Below are positions 33,727-43,626 of a stretch of 64,000 bases of DNA, in pieces (the first letter of the stretch is position 1; every line of letters begins with the position of its first letter). Under the pieces are notes generated by a model that worked only from the letters and a program-made list of their open reading frames with translations, did not search any database and was not told the origin of the DNA. The stretch is from Planctomycetota bacterium. GTDB taxonomy: Bacteria; Planctomycetota; SZUA-567; H5-PLA8. The position numbers and the translations under genes were made by a program. The DNA lies in contig JAKLKQ010000014.1 of NCBI GenBank assembly GCA_023150555.1, forward strand, positions 58,281 to 122,280. The letters run 5' to 3'.

Positions 33727-34518
33727 ATGCGACTGGCAACGATGAACTGGCCCCAAGTCAAGCGCGCCGCCCCCGAGGCGGTCGTGCTGCTGCCGCTGGG
33801 CAGCACCGAACAGCACGGCCCGCACCTGGCCGTCTCCACCGACGCCGCCTGCGCGGCGGGCATCGCCGAACGCGCCGAGGCCGCGCGGCCCAAGGACGTG
33901 CTGCTGTGCCCGACGCTGGCCGTCGGCAGCAGCCACCACCACCTGGGCTTTCCCGGCACGCTGAGTTTCAGTCCCGAGACCTACGTGCGAGGCATCGCCG
34001 ACCTGGTCGCGTCGGTTCTGACGTGGGGCGCCAATCGCGTGGTGCTTTTCAACGGCCACGGCGGCAACATCACGCCCGTCAACCAGGCGCTGGCCGAGTA
34101 CGGCACGCGCAACGAACACAATGCGTTCGTCGTGCTGGTGACTTACTGGGAACTGGCGGGCAAGGCCTTCGCCGGCGCGCCGCCGCTGGAATCCCCGCGC
34201 CTGAGCCACGCGTGCGAGTACGAGACCAGCACGATGCTGGCGCTCTGCCCCGAAGCCGTCGACATGGCGCAGGCAAAACCATCCGCGCACCCGCCGGACA
34301 GCGCCTACCTGGCCGTGCGCGACGCGCCCAAGCACGGCGGCGTCTCCACGTACTCGCCTTTCCACCACCTCACCGCGCAAGGCAACATGGGCGAACCCCA
34401 GCGCGCGACGAAGGCCAAGGGCGAGGTCCTCATCAAGGCCGCCACCGACGCGCTGGTCGCGTTCGTCGACGACTTCAAGACCTGGCCGCTGCGGAAGGAC
34501 CTGCGCGATGGCAAGTAA
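33727..34518 (+). CDS. Creatininase-family amidohydrolase
   Basis: The 263-residue protein carries the family metal-binding residues: LLPLGSTEQHGPHLAVSTD (Glu28, His30 or His33, Asp39), the GHGGN motif at 110-114, and HACEYETS. Creatininase relatives are Zn/Mn amidohydrolases acting on creatinine, formamides or cofactor precursors, and in carbohydrate clusters their substrate is unknown. The ATG at 33727 was chosen because GAAGGAG lies 8 bases upstream and the MetLeu-like family N-terminus begins there. It is the first gene of an operon divergent from iclR, and its last 11 bases overlap the next gene. Confidence 0.85.
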   Translation: MRLATMNWPQVKRAAPEAVVLLPLGSTEQHGPHLAVSTDAACAAGIAERAEAARPKDVLLCPTLAVGSSHHHLGFPGTLSFSPETYVRGIADLVASVLTWGANRVVLFNGHGGNITPVNQALAEYGTRNEHNAFVVLVTYWELAGKAFAGAPPLESPRLSHACEYETSTMLALCPEAVDMAQAKPSAHPPDSAYLAVRDAPKHGGVSTYSPFHHLTAQGNMGEPQRATKAKGEVLIKAATDALVAFVDDFKTWPLRKDLRDGK

Positions 34519-35518
34519 GGACATAAAGAAGAGGGACAAGATGGGCAAGAAGGATCCGGGCGAGATCCGCACGGTGGGCGTCGCCGGGCTGGGCGTGATG
34601 GGGCGGGGCATCGCGGCCTGCTTCCTGGGCCACGGCCTGCGCGTGCTCGCTTACGACCCCGACGCGAACGCGCGTGCGAAGGCGCGCACGTTCCTCGGCG
34701 AGGCCGTGCGCGAACTGGTAGAGCGCGCCGGCTTCCCGCCCGCGCTGCTGGAGAGCTGGGCCTCGAACTACGTCGAGACCAGCGACCTCGACAGCTTCGC
34801 CGCCGCGGACTTCGGCGTCGAGACGATCTTCGAGGAGGAGGACGCCAAGCGCGCGCTGCTGAATCGGCTCGCATCCTCCGTGCGAAGCGACGTGATCCTG
34901 GCCAGCAACACCTCCGCGATCCCGATCACGCGCCTTCAGGACGGCGCCGCTCGGCCCGAACGCATCGTCGGGATGCACTGGCTGCAGCCGTGCCACCTGA
35001 CGCGCTTCATGGAGATCGTGCGCGGCGAACGCACGTCGGACGAAACGATGGCGCGCGCCGAGGCCCTGGCATGGCGCATCGGCAAGGAACCCGCGATCGT
35101 GAAGAAAGACATCCGCGGATTCATCGTCAACCGCCTGGGCTACGCGCTCTTCCGCGAGGCGCTGTACCTCGTCGAGCAGGGCGTCGCCGATCCGGAGACG
35201 ATCGAACGCGCCTGGTGCAACGCCGCGGGCTGGTACGCCGGCATTGCCGGCCCGCTGCGCATCATGGACCACAACCTACCGATCTACGCGAAGGTGATGG
35301 AGGAGTTGCTCCCGCAACTCAGCGACGCGAAGGACGTCCCGCGCCCGCTGCGCGAGAAGATTGCGGCCGGCAAGACTGGCGCGAAGGCCGGCGAGGGCTT
35401 CTTCCGCTACGGCCCCGGCGAAGCCGAGGCCTGGGAGAAGCGCTTCCGCGACTACCTGTGGGACGTGCGCGCGGTAATCGAGAAACACCGGCCGCTGGAC
35501 CGGGAGCAGAGATCGTGA
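34508..35518 (+). CDS. 3-hydroxyacyl-CoA-dehydrogenase-type oxidoreductase
   Basis: The 336-residue protein has an NAD-binding Rossmann fold (VGVAGLGVMGRGIA, GxGxxG at 27-32). The 3-hydroxyacyl-CoA dehydrogenase core follows: ILASNTSAIPITRL with the Ser/Asn pair, the catalytic His157 in VGMHWLQP, and the C-terminal dimerisation domain starting DIRGFIVNRLGYALFREAL. The short, single-domain form occurs in acyl-CoA and L-gulonate dehydrogenases; in a sugar-acid cluster the latter type is plausible. It overlaps the upstream creatininase-like gene by 11 bp, with GGAAGGA before ATG 34508, and its stop overlaps the next gene in GTGA. Confidence 0.83.
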   Translation: MASKDIKKRDKMGKKDPGEIRTVGVAGLGVMGRGIAACFLGHGLRVLAYDPDANARAKARTFLGEAVRELVERAGFPPALLESWASNYVETSDLDSFAAADFGVETIFEEEDAKRALLNRLASSVRSDVILASNTSAIPITRLQDGAARPERIVGMHWLQPCHLTRFMEIVRGERTSDETMARAEALAWRIGKEPAIVKKDIRGFIVNRLGYALFREALYLVEQGVADPETIERAWCNAAGWYAGIAGPLRIMDHNLPIYAKVMEELLPQLSDAKDVPRPLREKIAAGKTGAKAGEGFFRYGPGEAEAWEKRFRDYLWDVRAVIEKHRPLDREQRS

Positions 35519-36657
35519 AGATCGAACGCATCGTCGCCACGCCGGTCAAGACCGAGACGCGGGCAGGCAGCATCCAGAGTGCCGCGATCCAGGAAGACGA
35601 CTGGTCGAAATCGCCCGACGCGAAGAACAACTACTTCAGCGGCGGCACCGCGCAGATCCACACGCTCACCAAGTACATCCTGCGCGCGTATTGCGACGGC
35701 GCCGTCGGCCTGGGCGAAACGTATCGCAAGGTCACCGTCGCGCACCTGCACCGCAACGCGAAGGCGCTGCTGGGCGTGCCGCTGGAGCAACTCGACACCA
35801 AGCGCCTGCCGTTCCCCGTTGACCGCGAGTACCACGGCTTCGAACTGTGCGTCTTCGACCTTCTCGGCAAGGAGATCGGCTGGCCGATGCACCGCCTCCT
35901 TGGCGGGCGCTGCCGCGAACGCGTTGAGTGCAGCTACTGGAGCGGGCGGCGCACGCCGGAGGAGGCAGGGCAGATCGCCTTCGAGGGGCAGCAGCTGGGC
36001 TTTGACTGCATCAAGTTCAAATGCAACCAGGACGACGACGTCGCCGCGTGGTGCCGTGAGATCGAGTCGCGCTGCGGCCGCAACATGCGCATCACGCTCG
36101 ACCCCAACCAGCGATGGGGCGACTACGATACCGTCCGCGCGCGGCTGCGTTCGATTGAGAAGTACAACGTGATCGTCGTCGAGGACCCGCTCGACCGCAC
36201 CAGGCTCGAGGACTACCGCCGCCTGCGCGGCAGCGGACCGGCGATCGTGCGCCACGTCGCGCTGCCGTACTGCGAACACGGCCAGCGCGCGGAGCACGCG
36301 CTCGACGCGCTGAAGGCCGAGGCCGTCGACGGATTCAACTTCAACGGGCCTGCCGCGCCATTCCTGCGCCTGGCGGAACTCGCGGAGCTCGCCGGATTGC
36401 CCTGCTGGCACGGCAGCGAGGTCGATCTCGGAATCCTCGAAGCCGGCTACGTGCACGCCGCGGCCTGCGCGCAGTCGTGCATCTGGCCCAGCGACATCTT
36501 CGGGCACCTGGTCCGCACCGACGATTTGCTCGTCGAGCCGCTCGTCTTCGAAGGCAAGCACGTCCGCGTGCCCGACGGCCCCGGCCTGGGCATCGCGCTG
36601 AACGAGGCCGTGCTGGAAGCCTGCCACTGCGGACCGGACATCGTGCTTGGCGCGTAA
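35515..36657 (+). CDS. Enolase-superfamily (mandelate racemase/muconate lactonizing type) enzyme
   Basis: The 380-residue protein has the capping domain followed by a TIM barrel with K-x-K (Lys167 and Lys169 in CIKFKCN) and two metal ligands, Asp196 (LDPNQRW) and Glu223 (VVEDPL). The third strand ligand, normally Asp or Glu about 25 residues later, falls in AIVRHVAL, where I see no obvious carboxylate. A His in CWHGSEVDLG (about 300) could serve as a base on the far side of the barrel. Such enzymes dehydrate or epimerise sugar acids. GTG 35515 overlaps the previous stop. It ends the divergent operon under the IclR regulator. Confidence 0.82.
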   Translation: MKIERIVATPVKTETRAGSIQSAAIQEDDWSKSPDAKNNYFSGGTAQIHTLTKYILRAYCDGAVGLGETYRKVTVAHLHRNAKALLGVPLEQLDTKRLPFPVDREYHGFELCVFDLLGKEIGWPMHRLLGGRCRERVECSYWSGRRTPEEAGQIAFEGQQLGFDCIKFKCNQDDDVAAWCREIESRCGRNMRITLDPNQRWGDYDTVRARLRSIEKYNVIVVEDPLDRTRLEDYRRLRGSGPAIVRHVALPYCEHGQRAEHALDALKAEAVDGFNFNGPAAPFLRLAELAELAGLPCWHGSEVDLGILEAGYVHAAACAQSCIWPSDIFGHLVRTDDLLVEPLVFEGKHVRVPDGPGLGIALNEAVLEACHCGPDIVLGA

Positions 36658-36729
36658 GCCGCTGTATCTCCGGACCTCGAACGGGTATCATCCCCGCCGG
36701 CCGACACAAAAGGAGGCGGGGCAAGGAGC

Positions 36730-37269
36730 ATGACGCGCGCGCTGCTGGTGATGCTGTGCCTGACGCTCGCCGGCGCCGCCATCGGCTTTTCGCTGGCCGC
36801 GCCGCAGCCGGAACCCGCAGGGCCCACGAAGCTCCCCGACAGCGAACCGCCGCCCGCACCCAAGCCGTACCCGATCCGGCTGCTCCTGCCCGAAAAGGAG
36901 ATCGACCGCAAAACGTCGATGCAGTACGGCGAACAGGTCTTCTTCGCCAACGGCTGCTGGCAGTGCCACCGCATGGGCAACCGCGAGATGCCCGGCGGCC
37001 TGGACGAGCCCAATGTCGGGCCGGACCTGAGCGCCGTCGGCAAGCGCCTGCCGCCGGAAGCGATCTACGAGTCCATCACCAATCCCAGCGCGGTGATCGC
37101 CGAACCCGCCGCGAAGCACGCTGTCGCAGGCATGTCGAAGATGCCGCCGTTTCCCGAGCTGAAACACCGCGAACTGGTCGACTTGACCACCTTCCTGAGC
37201 GCGCAGAAGGAAGAAGCTCCGGCGAAAGAGAAGGGGAAGGAAGAGACGCAGGCCCTCCAACCGAAGTAA
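36730..37269 (+). CDS. Exported mono-haem cytochrome c
   Basis: The 179-residue product has an N-terminal signal or anchor (LLVMLCLTLAGAAIGFSLA). One haem-c motif, CWQCH, lies at 76-80, with the likely axial Met about 138 in SKMPPF. A Pro-rich linker precedes the haem domain and a Lys/Glu-rich tail follows it. The class I fold suggests an electron carrier in the periplasm. AAAAGGAGG is upstream of the ATG. It does not sit with oxidase or reductase subunits; it lies between an enolase-superfamily gene and a convergent MoxR gene, so its partner is unknown. Confidence 0.85.
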   Translation: MTRALLVMLCLTLAGAAIGFSLAAPQPEPAGPTKLPDSEPPPAPKPYPIRLLLPEKEIDRKTSMQYGEQVFFANGCWQCHRMGNREMPGGLDEPNVGPDLSAVGKRLPPEAIYESITNPSAVIAEPAAKHAVAGMSKMPPFPELKHRELVDLTTFLSAQKEEAPAKEKGKEETQALQPK

Positions 37270-37310
37270 GGCGGCGCGTCCCGCTGGCGTGTTCAATTTC
37301 TGAAAATGCG

Positions 37311-38351
<1,041 letters not shown>

Positions 38352-38436
38352 GCGGTCCTCGCGTCGTAGCCTGGAGAAGTGCTTCGAGACTTATACCCGC
38401 AGGAGCGGAGGCGAGCAAAGCCAGATGGGCGGCGTC

Positions 38437-40161
38437 CTACGGCGCTGCCGGCCGAACGCGCAGCAGGTACGCGGTGCGGTCCTTGTGCCCGCCGAAGTTC
38501 TCGGCGCGCACAACCTCCTCCACGCGCACGCCGGGCAGGTTCCTGCGCACGCCGGCCCCGGCCAGGGCCAGGACCGGGCGGCCGGCCTCGTCGGCCAGCG
38601 CGAGCAGCCGTTCGGCCTTCTCCTGCGGTGTGGCCTTGCCGCCGCCCTCGTCCTCATCGTCGAGATCGTCGCCTTGCGCCGGCGTGACGGCGCGCTTGAT
38701 GTAAAAAAGCACGTGCGCCCGCGCCAGGCCGGTGTCGTAGAGCGTCTCATCATCCGGCACTTTCGCGCGGACGTCTTCGCAGAAGGCCACCACCGCGCGC
38801 GCCGGCTCGTCTTCCTTGCGTTCGAACGTCTGCGCATACAAACCCAGGGCCAGCACAAAGCCCACCCACCAGCCGACAAGGGTCTGGCGGCCGGTGCCGA
38901 AGAGCATCGAGAGCGTGCCGAACACCAGCATGAACGCGCCCGCTGCGGCCACCAGGCGCTGCGCAGGTCCTCCGAAATAGAAGCCGCCGCCCAGCAGCGC
39001 AGCGGCCAGGAGGAAGACCAGCCCCGCCAGCACGCCGCGGCCGATCTTCGCCGCCGGGTGCGCGCCGGGCTGTCCGGCCTCCGCGACCATGCGCGCGGCG
39101 GCGTCGCCGATCAACAGCGCCAGCGGCGGAAGCCACGGGATCACGTAATGGCGCTGCTTGGCGGAGAGGATAGACCAGAAGACGAGGTTCACGAGGAACC
39201 AGCACCACCAAATCCGGCGGCGGGGAGCATCGGCGTCGTCGCGCTTCCAGTCGTACCAGACCGCGATGGGCAGCAGCGCGAACCACGGCAGCGTCCACGG
39301 CGGGACACTGACGACGTACCAGCCGAACCACTCCTGGTGCCCGGTGCTGGAGCCGAAGCGCGCGAGGCCTTCCTTCTGGAACGCCTCCCACGTGATGCCG
39401 CTGCCTCCCAGGAACGGCAGCAGCCACGGCAGCGTCAGCGCGAGGAAGAGGACCAAGCCCACGAGATGCAACGTCCAAGGCCCGCCGCCTGACGGCGCGG
39501 CGCAATGGCCGGCCCTGCGCGCGCGGCGTTCCCAGAGACTCCACGCGGCCAGGGGAAGCACGACGCAGACCAGCGCGACGTGCCCTTTCACCGCCACGCC
39601 CAGCGCCAGGGCCGCGTAGAAGAGGAGCAGCGCCTTGCGGCAGCCGTCTACGCGGTAGCGTTCCCAAGCGAAGAAGGCCAGCGCCACGAAGAGCGCCAGA
39701 AGCATGTCCAATTCCGCGCAGCGCGCCTGGCCCAGGATCGCGGGGCAAGTCGCGAAGACCAGCGCAGCCATCATGCCGCGGCTGCGCGTGCGTTCGCGCT
39801 CGGCGTCGGAGGCGCCCTTGTTGCTCCGCGAGAGCCACACGTACAGGAGCATCGCCAGGAGGATCCCGGCGATAGCGGACCCCAGCAGCGCGTCGGACGT
39901 CCGGACCGTGCCGCCGCCGAAGTACTTCCCGGCCAGGGCGGCGGGCCAACTCGAAGCCGGGGGCTTCTGCACGCGCTCGGCGCCGTTGATGCGCGGGACC
40001 ATCCAGTCACCGGTGTCGAGCATCTCCTGGGCGACGCGCGCGACGCGTCCTTCGCTGGCGCGGCGAAGGACGCGACCGTCCATGCCGTGGCAGAAGAGGA
40101 ACAGGACGAAGGCGCCGACGGCCGCAGCGTCGCGGAGGCGGGGATAGGGCAGGGCGTTCAC
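38437..40161 (-). CDS. ArnT/PMT-like membrane glycosyltransferase
   Basis: The 574-residue protein has a dozen or so hydrophobic spans and the GT-C features of the dolichyl-phosphate mannosyltransferase/ArnT family. These include an early catalytic-loop pattern (RRASEGRVARVAQEMLDTGDWMVPRINGAERVQKPP) and QARCAELDMLLALFVALAFFA. Such enzymes move a sugar from a polyprenyl-phosphate donor to lipid A or protein on the periplasmic face. The soluble tail (about 440-574) holds an acidic stretch, DDLDDEDEGGG. The donor and acceptor are not known. It precedes moxR with 85 bp between them and is divergent from rpmH. Confidence 0.82.
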   Translation of the reverse strand: MNALPYPRLRDAAAVGAFVLFLFCHGMDGRVLRRASEGRVARVAQEMLDTGDWMVPRINGAERVQKPPASSWPAALAGKYFGGGTVRTSDALLGSAIAGILLAMLLYVWLSRSNKGASDAERERTRSRGMMAALVFATCPAILGQARCAELDMLLALFVALAFFAWERYRVDGCRKALLLFYAALALGVAVKGHVALVCVVLPLAAWSLWERRARRAGHCAAPSGGGPWTLHLVGLVLFLALTLPWLLPFLGGSGITWEAFQKEGLARFGSSTGHQEWFGWYVVSVPPWTLPWFALLPIAVWYDWKRDDADAPRRRIWWCWFLVNLVFWSILSAKQRHYVIPWLPPLALLIGDAAARMVAEAGQPGAHPAAKIGRGVLAGLVFLLAAALLGGGFYFGGPAQRLVAAAGAFMLVFGTLSMLFGTGRQTLVGWWVGFVLALGLYAQTFERKEDEPARAVVAFCEDVRAKVPDDETLYDTGLARAHVLFYIKRAVTPAQGDDLDDEDEGGGKATPQEKAERLLALADEAGRPVLALAGAGVRRNLPGVRVEEVVRAENFGGHKDRTAYLLRVRPAAP

Positions 40162-40262
40162 GTTGGAAAGGACGCTCCTTGGGCCGCAGGTCTTGGGCGG
40201 GACCGGCCCAGCCTAACCGTTTTTCGCCTTTGGGTAGAGACCGGCATGGCCCCCGCTTTCCC

Positions 40263-40290
40263 TTGACGCGGCACGGTTTATGATCATACT
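40263..40290 (+). promoter_or_regulatory. Candidate rpmH promoter
   Basis: TTGACG (40263-40268) and CATACT (40285-40290) are 16 bp apart and would give a leader of about 50 nt before rpmH. An AGGGAAGGG Shine-Dalgarno lies just before the start codon. Confidence 0.45.
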
Positions 40291-40347
40291 TTGCGCTCCC
40301 GCTCATCGAGCGAAACGACAGCGAATCCCGCAGGGAAGGGTAGCCAG

Positions 40348-40485
40348 ATGAAGACCAACGTCCGCCGCTCAAACCTGAAGCGCAAGCGCAAGTCGGGCTT
40401 CCGCAAGCGCAACAGCACCAAGGCCGGCAAGAAGATCCTCAACAACCGCCGCCGCCGCGGTCGCAAGGCCACGAGCGTCAACTAA
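40348..40485 (+). CDS. rpmH: 50S ribosomal protein bL34
   Basis: This 45-residue, extremely basic protein matches bL34, a component of the large ribosomal subunit: MKTNVRRSNLKRKRKSGF followed by RKRNSTKAGKKIL and the Arg/Lys-rich RRRRGRKA tail. The ATG at 40348 is set by AGGGAAGGG about 8 bases upstream and by the family length; an in-frame start at 40291 would add a 19-residue extension. In most bacteria rpmH is followed by rnpA and yidC near the origin. Here it stands alone, with a convergent HEAT-PDZ gene downstream. Confidence 0.95.
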   Translation: MKTNVRRSNLKRKRKSGFRKRNSTKAGKKILNNRRRRGRKATSVN

Positions 40486-40545
40486 GCACGCTCTTCTCGG
40501 AGCATTCTTCGGGAACCCATCTGACCGTCCGTCCGGACGGCGCGG

Positions 40546-41496
40546 TCACTTCTGTGCTTCGGCGGGCTGTTCGAGCACGTTGCGGATGACTTCCGTGCGG
40601 CGGTTGGCCTCTGCGTCCTTGGCCGCCTTCTGTTCGGCCAGCAGGTCCACTGGCGGCGAGTCGTTCGGATGTCGGCCCAGGGTGATGGCGATGGTGACCT
40701 TCTTGCCGTCGCGGTCAATAACAAGCATGGAAGGCTTCGCCGGGCCGGCCAGGATCACTTCCCGCAGCAGGTCCAGTTCGCCGCAGATCGCCCGGCCGTT
40801 GACCGCCAGGAAGCGATCGCCGGACTGGAGGCCGGCTTCCTTGCCGGGCATGCCGTCCACGGTCTCCACCACCTGCACGTCCGGGGCGGGAATGAAGGCC
40901 GGCTGGGGTGCCACGGGCTCGGTGCCTGCGCCGGCCGGTTCCTCGCCGTCCCCGAAATCCGCCCGCTGCTGGACAATGGGCGCGTCCTTCGAAGGCTGCT
41001 CGTTGAACTGAATCCCCACGAAACCGCGCCCGCGCAGCGCCACCAGCAGGTCGGCGGCCTTGGCGCGGATCTCGGGATCCTTGTCCTCCAGAGCCCGGGC
41101 CAGGGGCTCCAGCGCCGCGCGGCCCGCTTCCATCAACTCGCCGGCAGCCTGGCGGCGGTGCGTGAAGTTCTCGGCGCCCAACTGCCGGACCAGGCCTTCG
41201 ACGTAGGCGGGGTTCTTCAGAATGTGGTCTCGAATACCCCTGAGGTCCACCGAACTGGAGGCTTGCAGAACAAGGACACGCGCCTCCTCGAACTTGCCGT
41301 CGGCCAGGAGCGCATCGATGCGGCTGAGCAGTTCCGCCGCGGACGGGGGCTCCGGCTTCTCGGCGGTGCTCTCCCGCCCGCTGCCGTTTTCGGCGGCGGC
41401 GGTGGCCATCCACAGGAAGAGCGCGCAGGCCCACAGCCCCGCCCGGCGCAAGCGTTCCGCGCGGCGGCAGGTCTGCGAGGACAAGGCGGTCGACAT
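40546..41496 (-). CDS. Secreted HEAT-repeat and PDZ-domain protein
   Basis: The 316-residue product starts with a signal peptide (LWACALFLWMATAAAE). A short HEAT-like helical stretch follows (about 105-155, FTHRRQAAGELMEAGRAALEPLARALEDKDPEIRAKAADLLVAL), then a PDZ domain (about 208-285, VVETVDGMPGKEAGLQSGDRFLAVNGRAI), which binds peptide C-termini. No protease triad is present, so it is likely an adaptor in the periplasm rather than a DegP-type protease. It converges with rpmH and is followed upstream on the same strand by the cysD-cysNC genes, from which a terminator separates it. Confidence 0.75.
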   Translation of the reverse strand: MSTALSSQTCRRAERLRRAGLWACALFLWMATAAAENGSGRESTAEKPEPPSAAELLSRIDALLADGKFEEARVLVLQASSSVDLRGIRDHILKNPAYVEGLVRQLGAENFTHRRQAAGELMEAGRAALEPLARALEDKDPEIRAKAADLLVALRGRGFVGIQFNEQPSKDAPIVQQRADFGDGEEPAGAGTEPVAPQPAFIPAPDVQVVETVDGMPGKEAGLQSGDRFLAVNGRAICGELDLLREVILAGPAKPSMLVIDRDGKKVTIAITLGRHPNDSPPVDLLAEQKAAKDAEANRRTEVIRNVLEQPAEAQK

Positions 41497-41589
41497 GGCA
41501 GGCTCGGTCCCTAGGAATTAGCGCTGTGGCGGCCCATCTGTAAGACGCCCCAGTGCGCCCCCGCAGTACGTATTTTCCCACGGGCTGCG

Positions 41590-41621
41590 AAAAAAGGCCA
41601 GGGGGGCAACGGCACCCGGCC
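41590..41621 (-). terminator. Terminator after cysNC
   Basis: On the minus strand GGCCGGG pairs with CCCTGGCC (one bulged T) and is followed by six T residues. A second weaker hairpin, ATCGGC/GCCGAT (41641-41658), overlaps the cysNC stop and is followed by TTGTTTG. Together they should end the cysD-cysNC transcript. Confidence 0.6.
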
Positions 41622-41657
41622 GGGCTGCCGGCTCAAACAAATCGGCGCAAGGGCCGA

Positions 41658-43589
41658 TCAGGCGATAATCCCGCGCGAGCGAAGGAGTTCCACGATCTTC
41701 GAGACACACTGTTCGGCCGGCCATTGGTGGCTGAGCTGCAGGTCCGGCTTGGCGGGTGCCTCGAAGGGGGCGCTGACGCCGGTGAAGTTCTTCAGTTCGC
41801 CGCTGCGCGCCTTGGCGTAGGTCTCGGGGTCGCGCTGGGCGCAGACGTCGGCGGGGGTGTCGACGTAGAGTTCCAGGAAGCGCTCCGCGCCGATGGTTTC
41901 GCGCGCCGAAGTGCGGTCGCTGGCGTAGGGCGAGACGAAGTTGGCGATCACGATCAGGCCGGCGTCGGTGGCGATGCGGGCGACTTCGGCGGCGCGGCGG
42001 CTGTTCTCCGAGCGGTCGTCGGCGGTGAAGCCCAGGTCGCGGCTGAGGCCCTGGCGCATCTCCTGCCCGTCCAGCACCAGCGCGTGGCAGCCCAAGTCCA
42101 TCAACTGCTTCTCGAGCGCATAGGCAATGGTGCTCTTGCCCGACTTCGGCAGGCCCGTCAGCCACACCGTCGCAGCCTTGTGCTTGAAGACCTGCGCGCG
42201 CGCGGCGGCGTCCACCTTGCTGCGCGGCGCGTGGGCGCCGGGCTTGGCGCGTTCCTGCGCCTTCTTGGTCGGGACCAGTTCGCCGGGCTGGCGGTCCAGG
42301 ATCATGCCCGCGCCGACGGTGACGTTGCTCATGCGGTCTACGACGATGAAGCTGCCGGTCGCGCGGTTGGCCTTGTAGGGATCGAAGAAGACGGGGCGGT
42401 TGAGGCGGATCGAGACGCGGCCGATCTCGTTGAGCGCCAAGCCGGCTTCGGCCTCCTGGCGGTGCAGGGTGTTGACGTCGATGCGGTAGGCGACGTCCTT
42501 CACCTCGCCGGGCACGAGGTTCGTCGTCTGCTTGATCAGGTAGCTCTTGCCGGTGCGCATGCCGTCCTGGTGCATCCACACGACCATGGCCTCGAAGGCC
42601 GGATCGCGGTGCGGGAGGTTGCGGGGGTGGACCAGCATGTCGCCGCGGCCGAGGTCGATTTCGTCCTCGAGCGTCAGCGTCACGGCCTGGGGCGGGAAGG
42701 CCTCGTCGAGTTCCCCGTCCAGCGTGACGATGGACTTCACGCGGCTGCGGCGGCCCGACGGCAGCGCCATGACCTCGTCGCCCTTGCGCACCACGCCCGA
42801 GGCCACCGTGCCGGCGAAGCCGCGGAAGTTCAGGTTCGGACGGATCACGTACTGCACGGGGAAGCGCAGGTCGATCAGGTTGCGGTCGCCGGCGATGTGC
42901 ACGTTTTCGAGGTAGCTCAGCAGCGTCGTGCCCTGGTACCAGGGCATGCGCGTGCTGCGCTCGACGACGTTGTCGCCGTCCTTGGCGCAGATGGGGATGA
43001 AGCGCGTGTCGCTGACCTCGAGCTTGGCGGCGAAGTCCGTGTAGGCCTCGCGGATCTCGTCGAAGCGCTTCTCGCTGAAGCCCGCCAGGTCCATCTTGTT
43101 TATGGCGACGACGATATGCTTGATGCCCAGCAGCGAGGCGATGAAGCTGTGGCGCTTGGTCTGCGGCAGCACGCCGTGGCGCGCGTCGATCAGGATCACG
43201 GCCAGGTTGGCGGTGCTGGCGCCGGTGGCCATGTTGCGCGTGTACTGCTCGTGCCCGGGCGTGTCGGCGATGATGAACTTGCGCTTGGGCGTGGCGAAGT
43301 AGCGGTACGCGACGTCGATGGTGATGCCCTGTTCGCGTTCGGACTGCAGGCCGTCGACCAACAGGCTGTAATCGACCTCGCCGCCGGCCGAGCCCTTCTT
43401 CGCGCTGTCCTTGGCGAGGGCTTCCAGGTGGTCGTCGTAGACGGTCTTGCTGTCGAAGAGCAGGCGCCCAATGAGCGTGCTCTTGCCGTCGTCGACGCTC
43501 CCGGCCGTGAGGAAGCGCAGCAGGTCCTTACGCTGGTGCTGGTCCAGGTAGGCCCCGATGTTCTGCTTGATCAGGTCGGATTCGTTCAT
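41658..43589 (-). CDS. cysNC: Bifunctional sulfate adenylyltransferase subunit 1 / adenylylsulfate kinase
   Basis: The 643-residue protein fuses two enzymes. Residues about 20-440 are CysN, an EF-Tu-like GTPase with P-loop GSVDDGKST (30-38), the DTPGHEQY switch and NKMD; it powers ATP sulfurylase with CysD to form APS. Residues about 455-643 are CysC, APS kinase, with P-loop GLPKSGKST and the [16 protein letters not shown] and NFVSPY segments that make PAPS. The fusion matches NodQ-type proteins. ATG 43589 was chosen as the start of MNESDLI. The gene lies 37 bp after cysD. No PAPS reductase is in the window, so PAPS may serve assimilation or sulfation. Confidence 0.95.
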   Translation of the reverse strand: MNESDLIKQNIGAYLDQHQRKDLLRFLTAGSVDDGKSTLIGRLLFDSKTVYDDHLEALAKDSAKKGSAGGEVDYSLLVDGLQSEREQGITIDVAYRYFATPKRKFIIADTPGHEQYTRNMATGASTANLAVILIDARHGVLPQTKRHSFIASLLGIKHIVVAINKMDLAGFSEKRFDEIREAYTDFAAKLEVSDTRFIPICAKDGDNVVERSTRMPWYQGTTLLSYLENVHIAGDRNLIDLRFPVQYVIRPNLNFRGFAGTVASGVVRKGDEVMALPSGRRSRVKSIVTLDGELDEAFPPQAVTLTLEDEIDLGRGDMLVHPRNLPHRDPAFEAMVVWMHQDGMRTGKSYLIKQTTNLVPGEVKDVAYRIDVNTLHRQEAEAGLALNEIGRVSIRLNRPVFFDPYKANRATGSFIVVDRMSNVTVGAGMILDRQPGELVPTKKAQERAKPGAHAPRSKVDAAARAQVFKHKAATVWLTGLPKSGKSTIAYALEKQLMDLGCHALVLDGQEMRQGLSRDLGFTADDRSENSRRAAEVARIATDAGLIVIANFVSPYASDRTSARETIGAERFLELYVDTPADVCAQRDPETYAKARSGELKNFTGVSAPFEAPAKPDLQLSHQWPAEQCVSKIVELLRSRGIIA

Positions 43590-43626
43590 GGCGTATCGCA
43601 ACGACGGCGTGCCAACTGGCGCGCCA

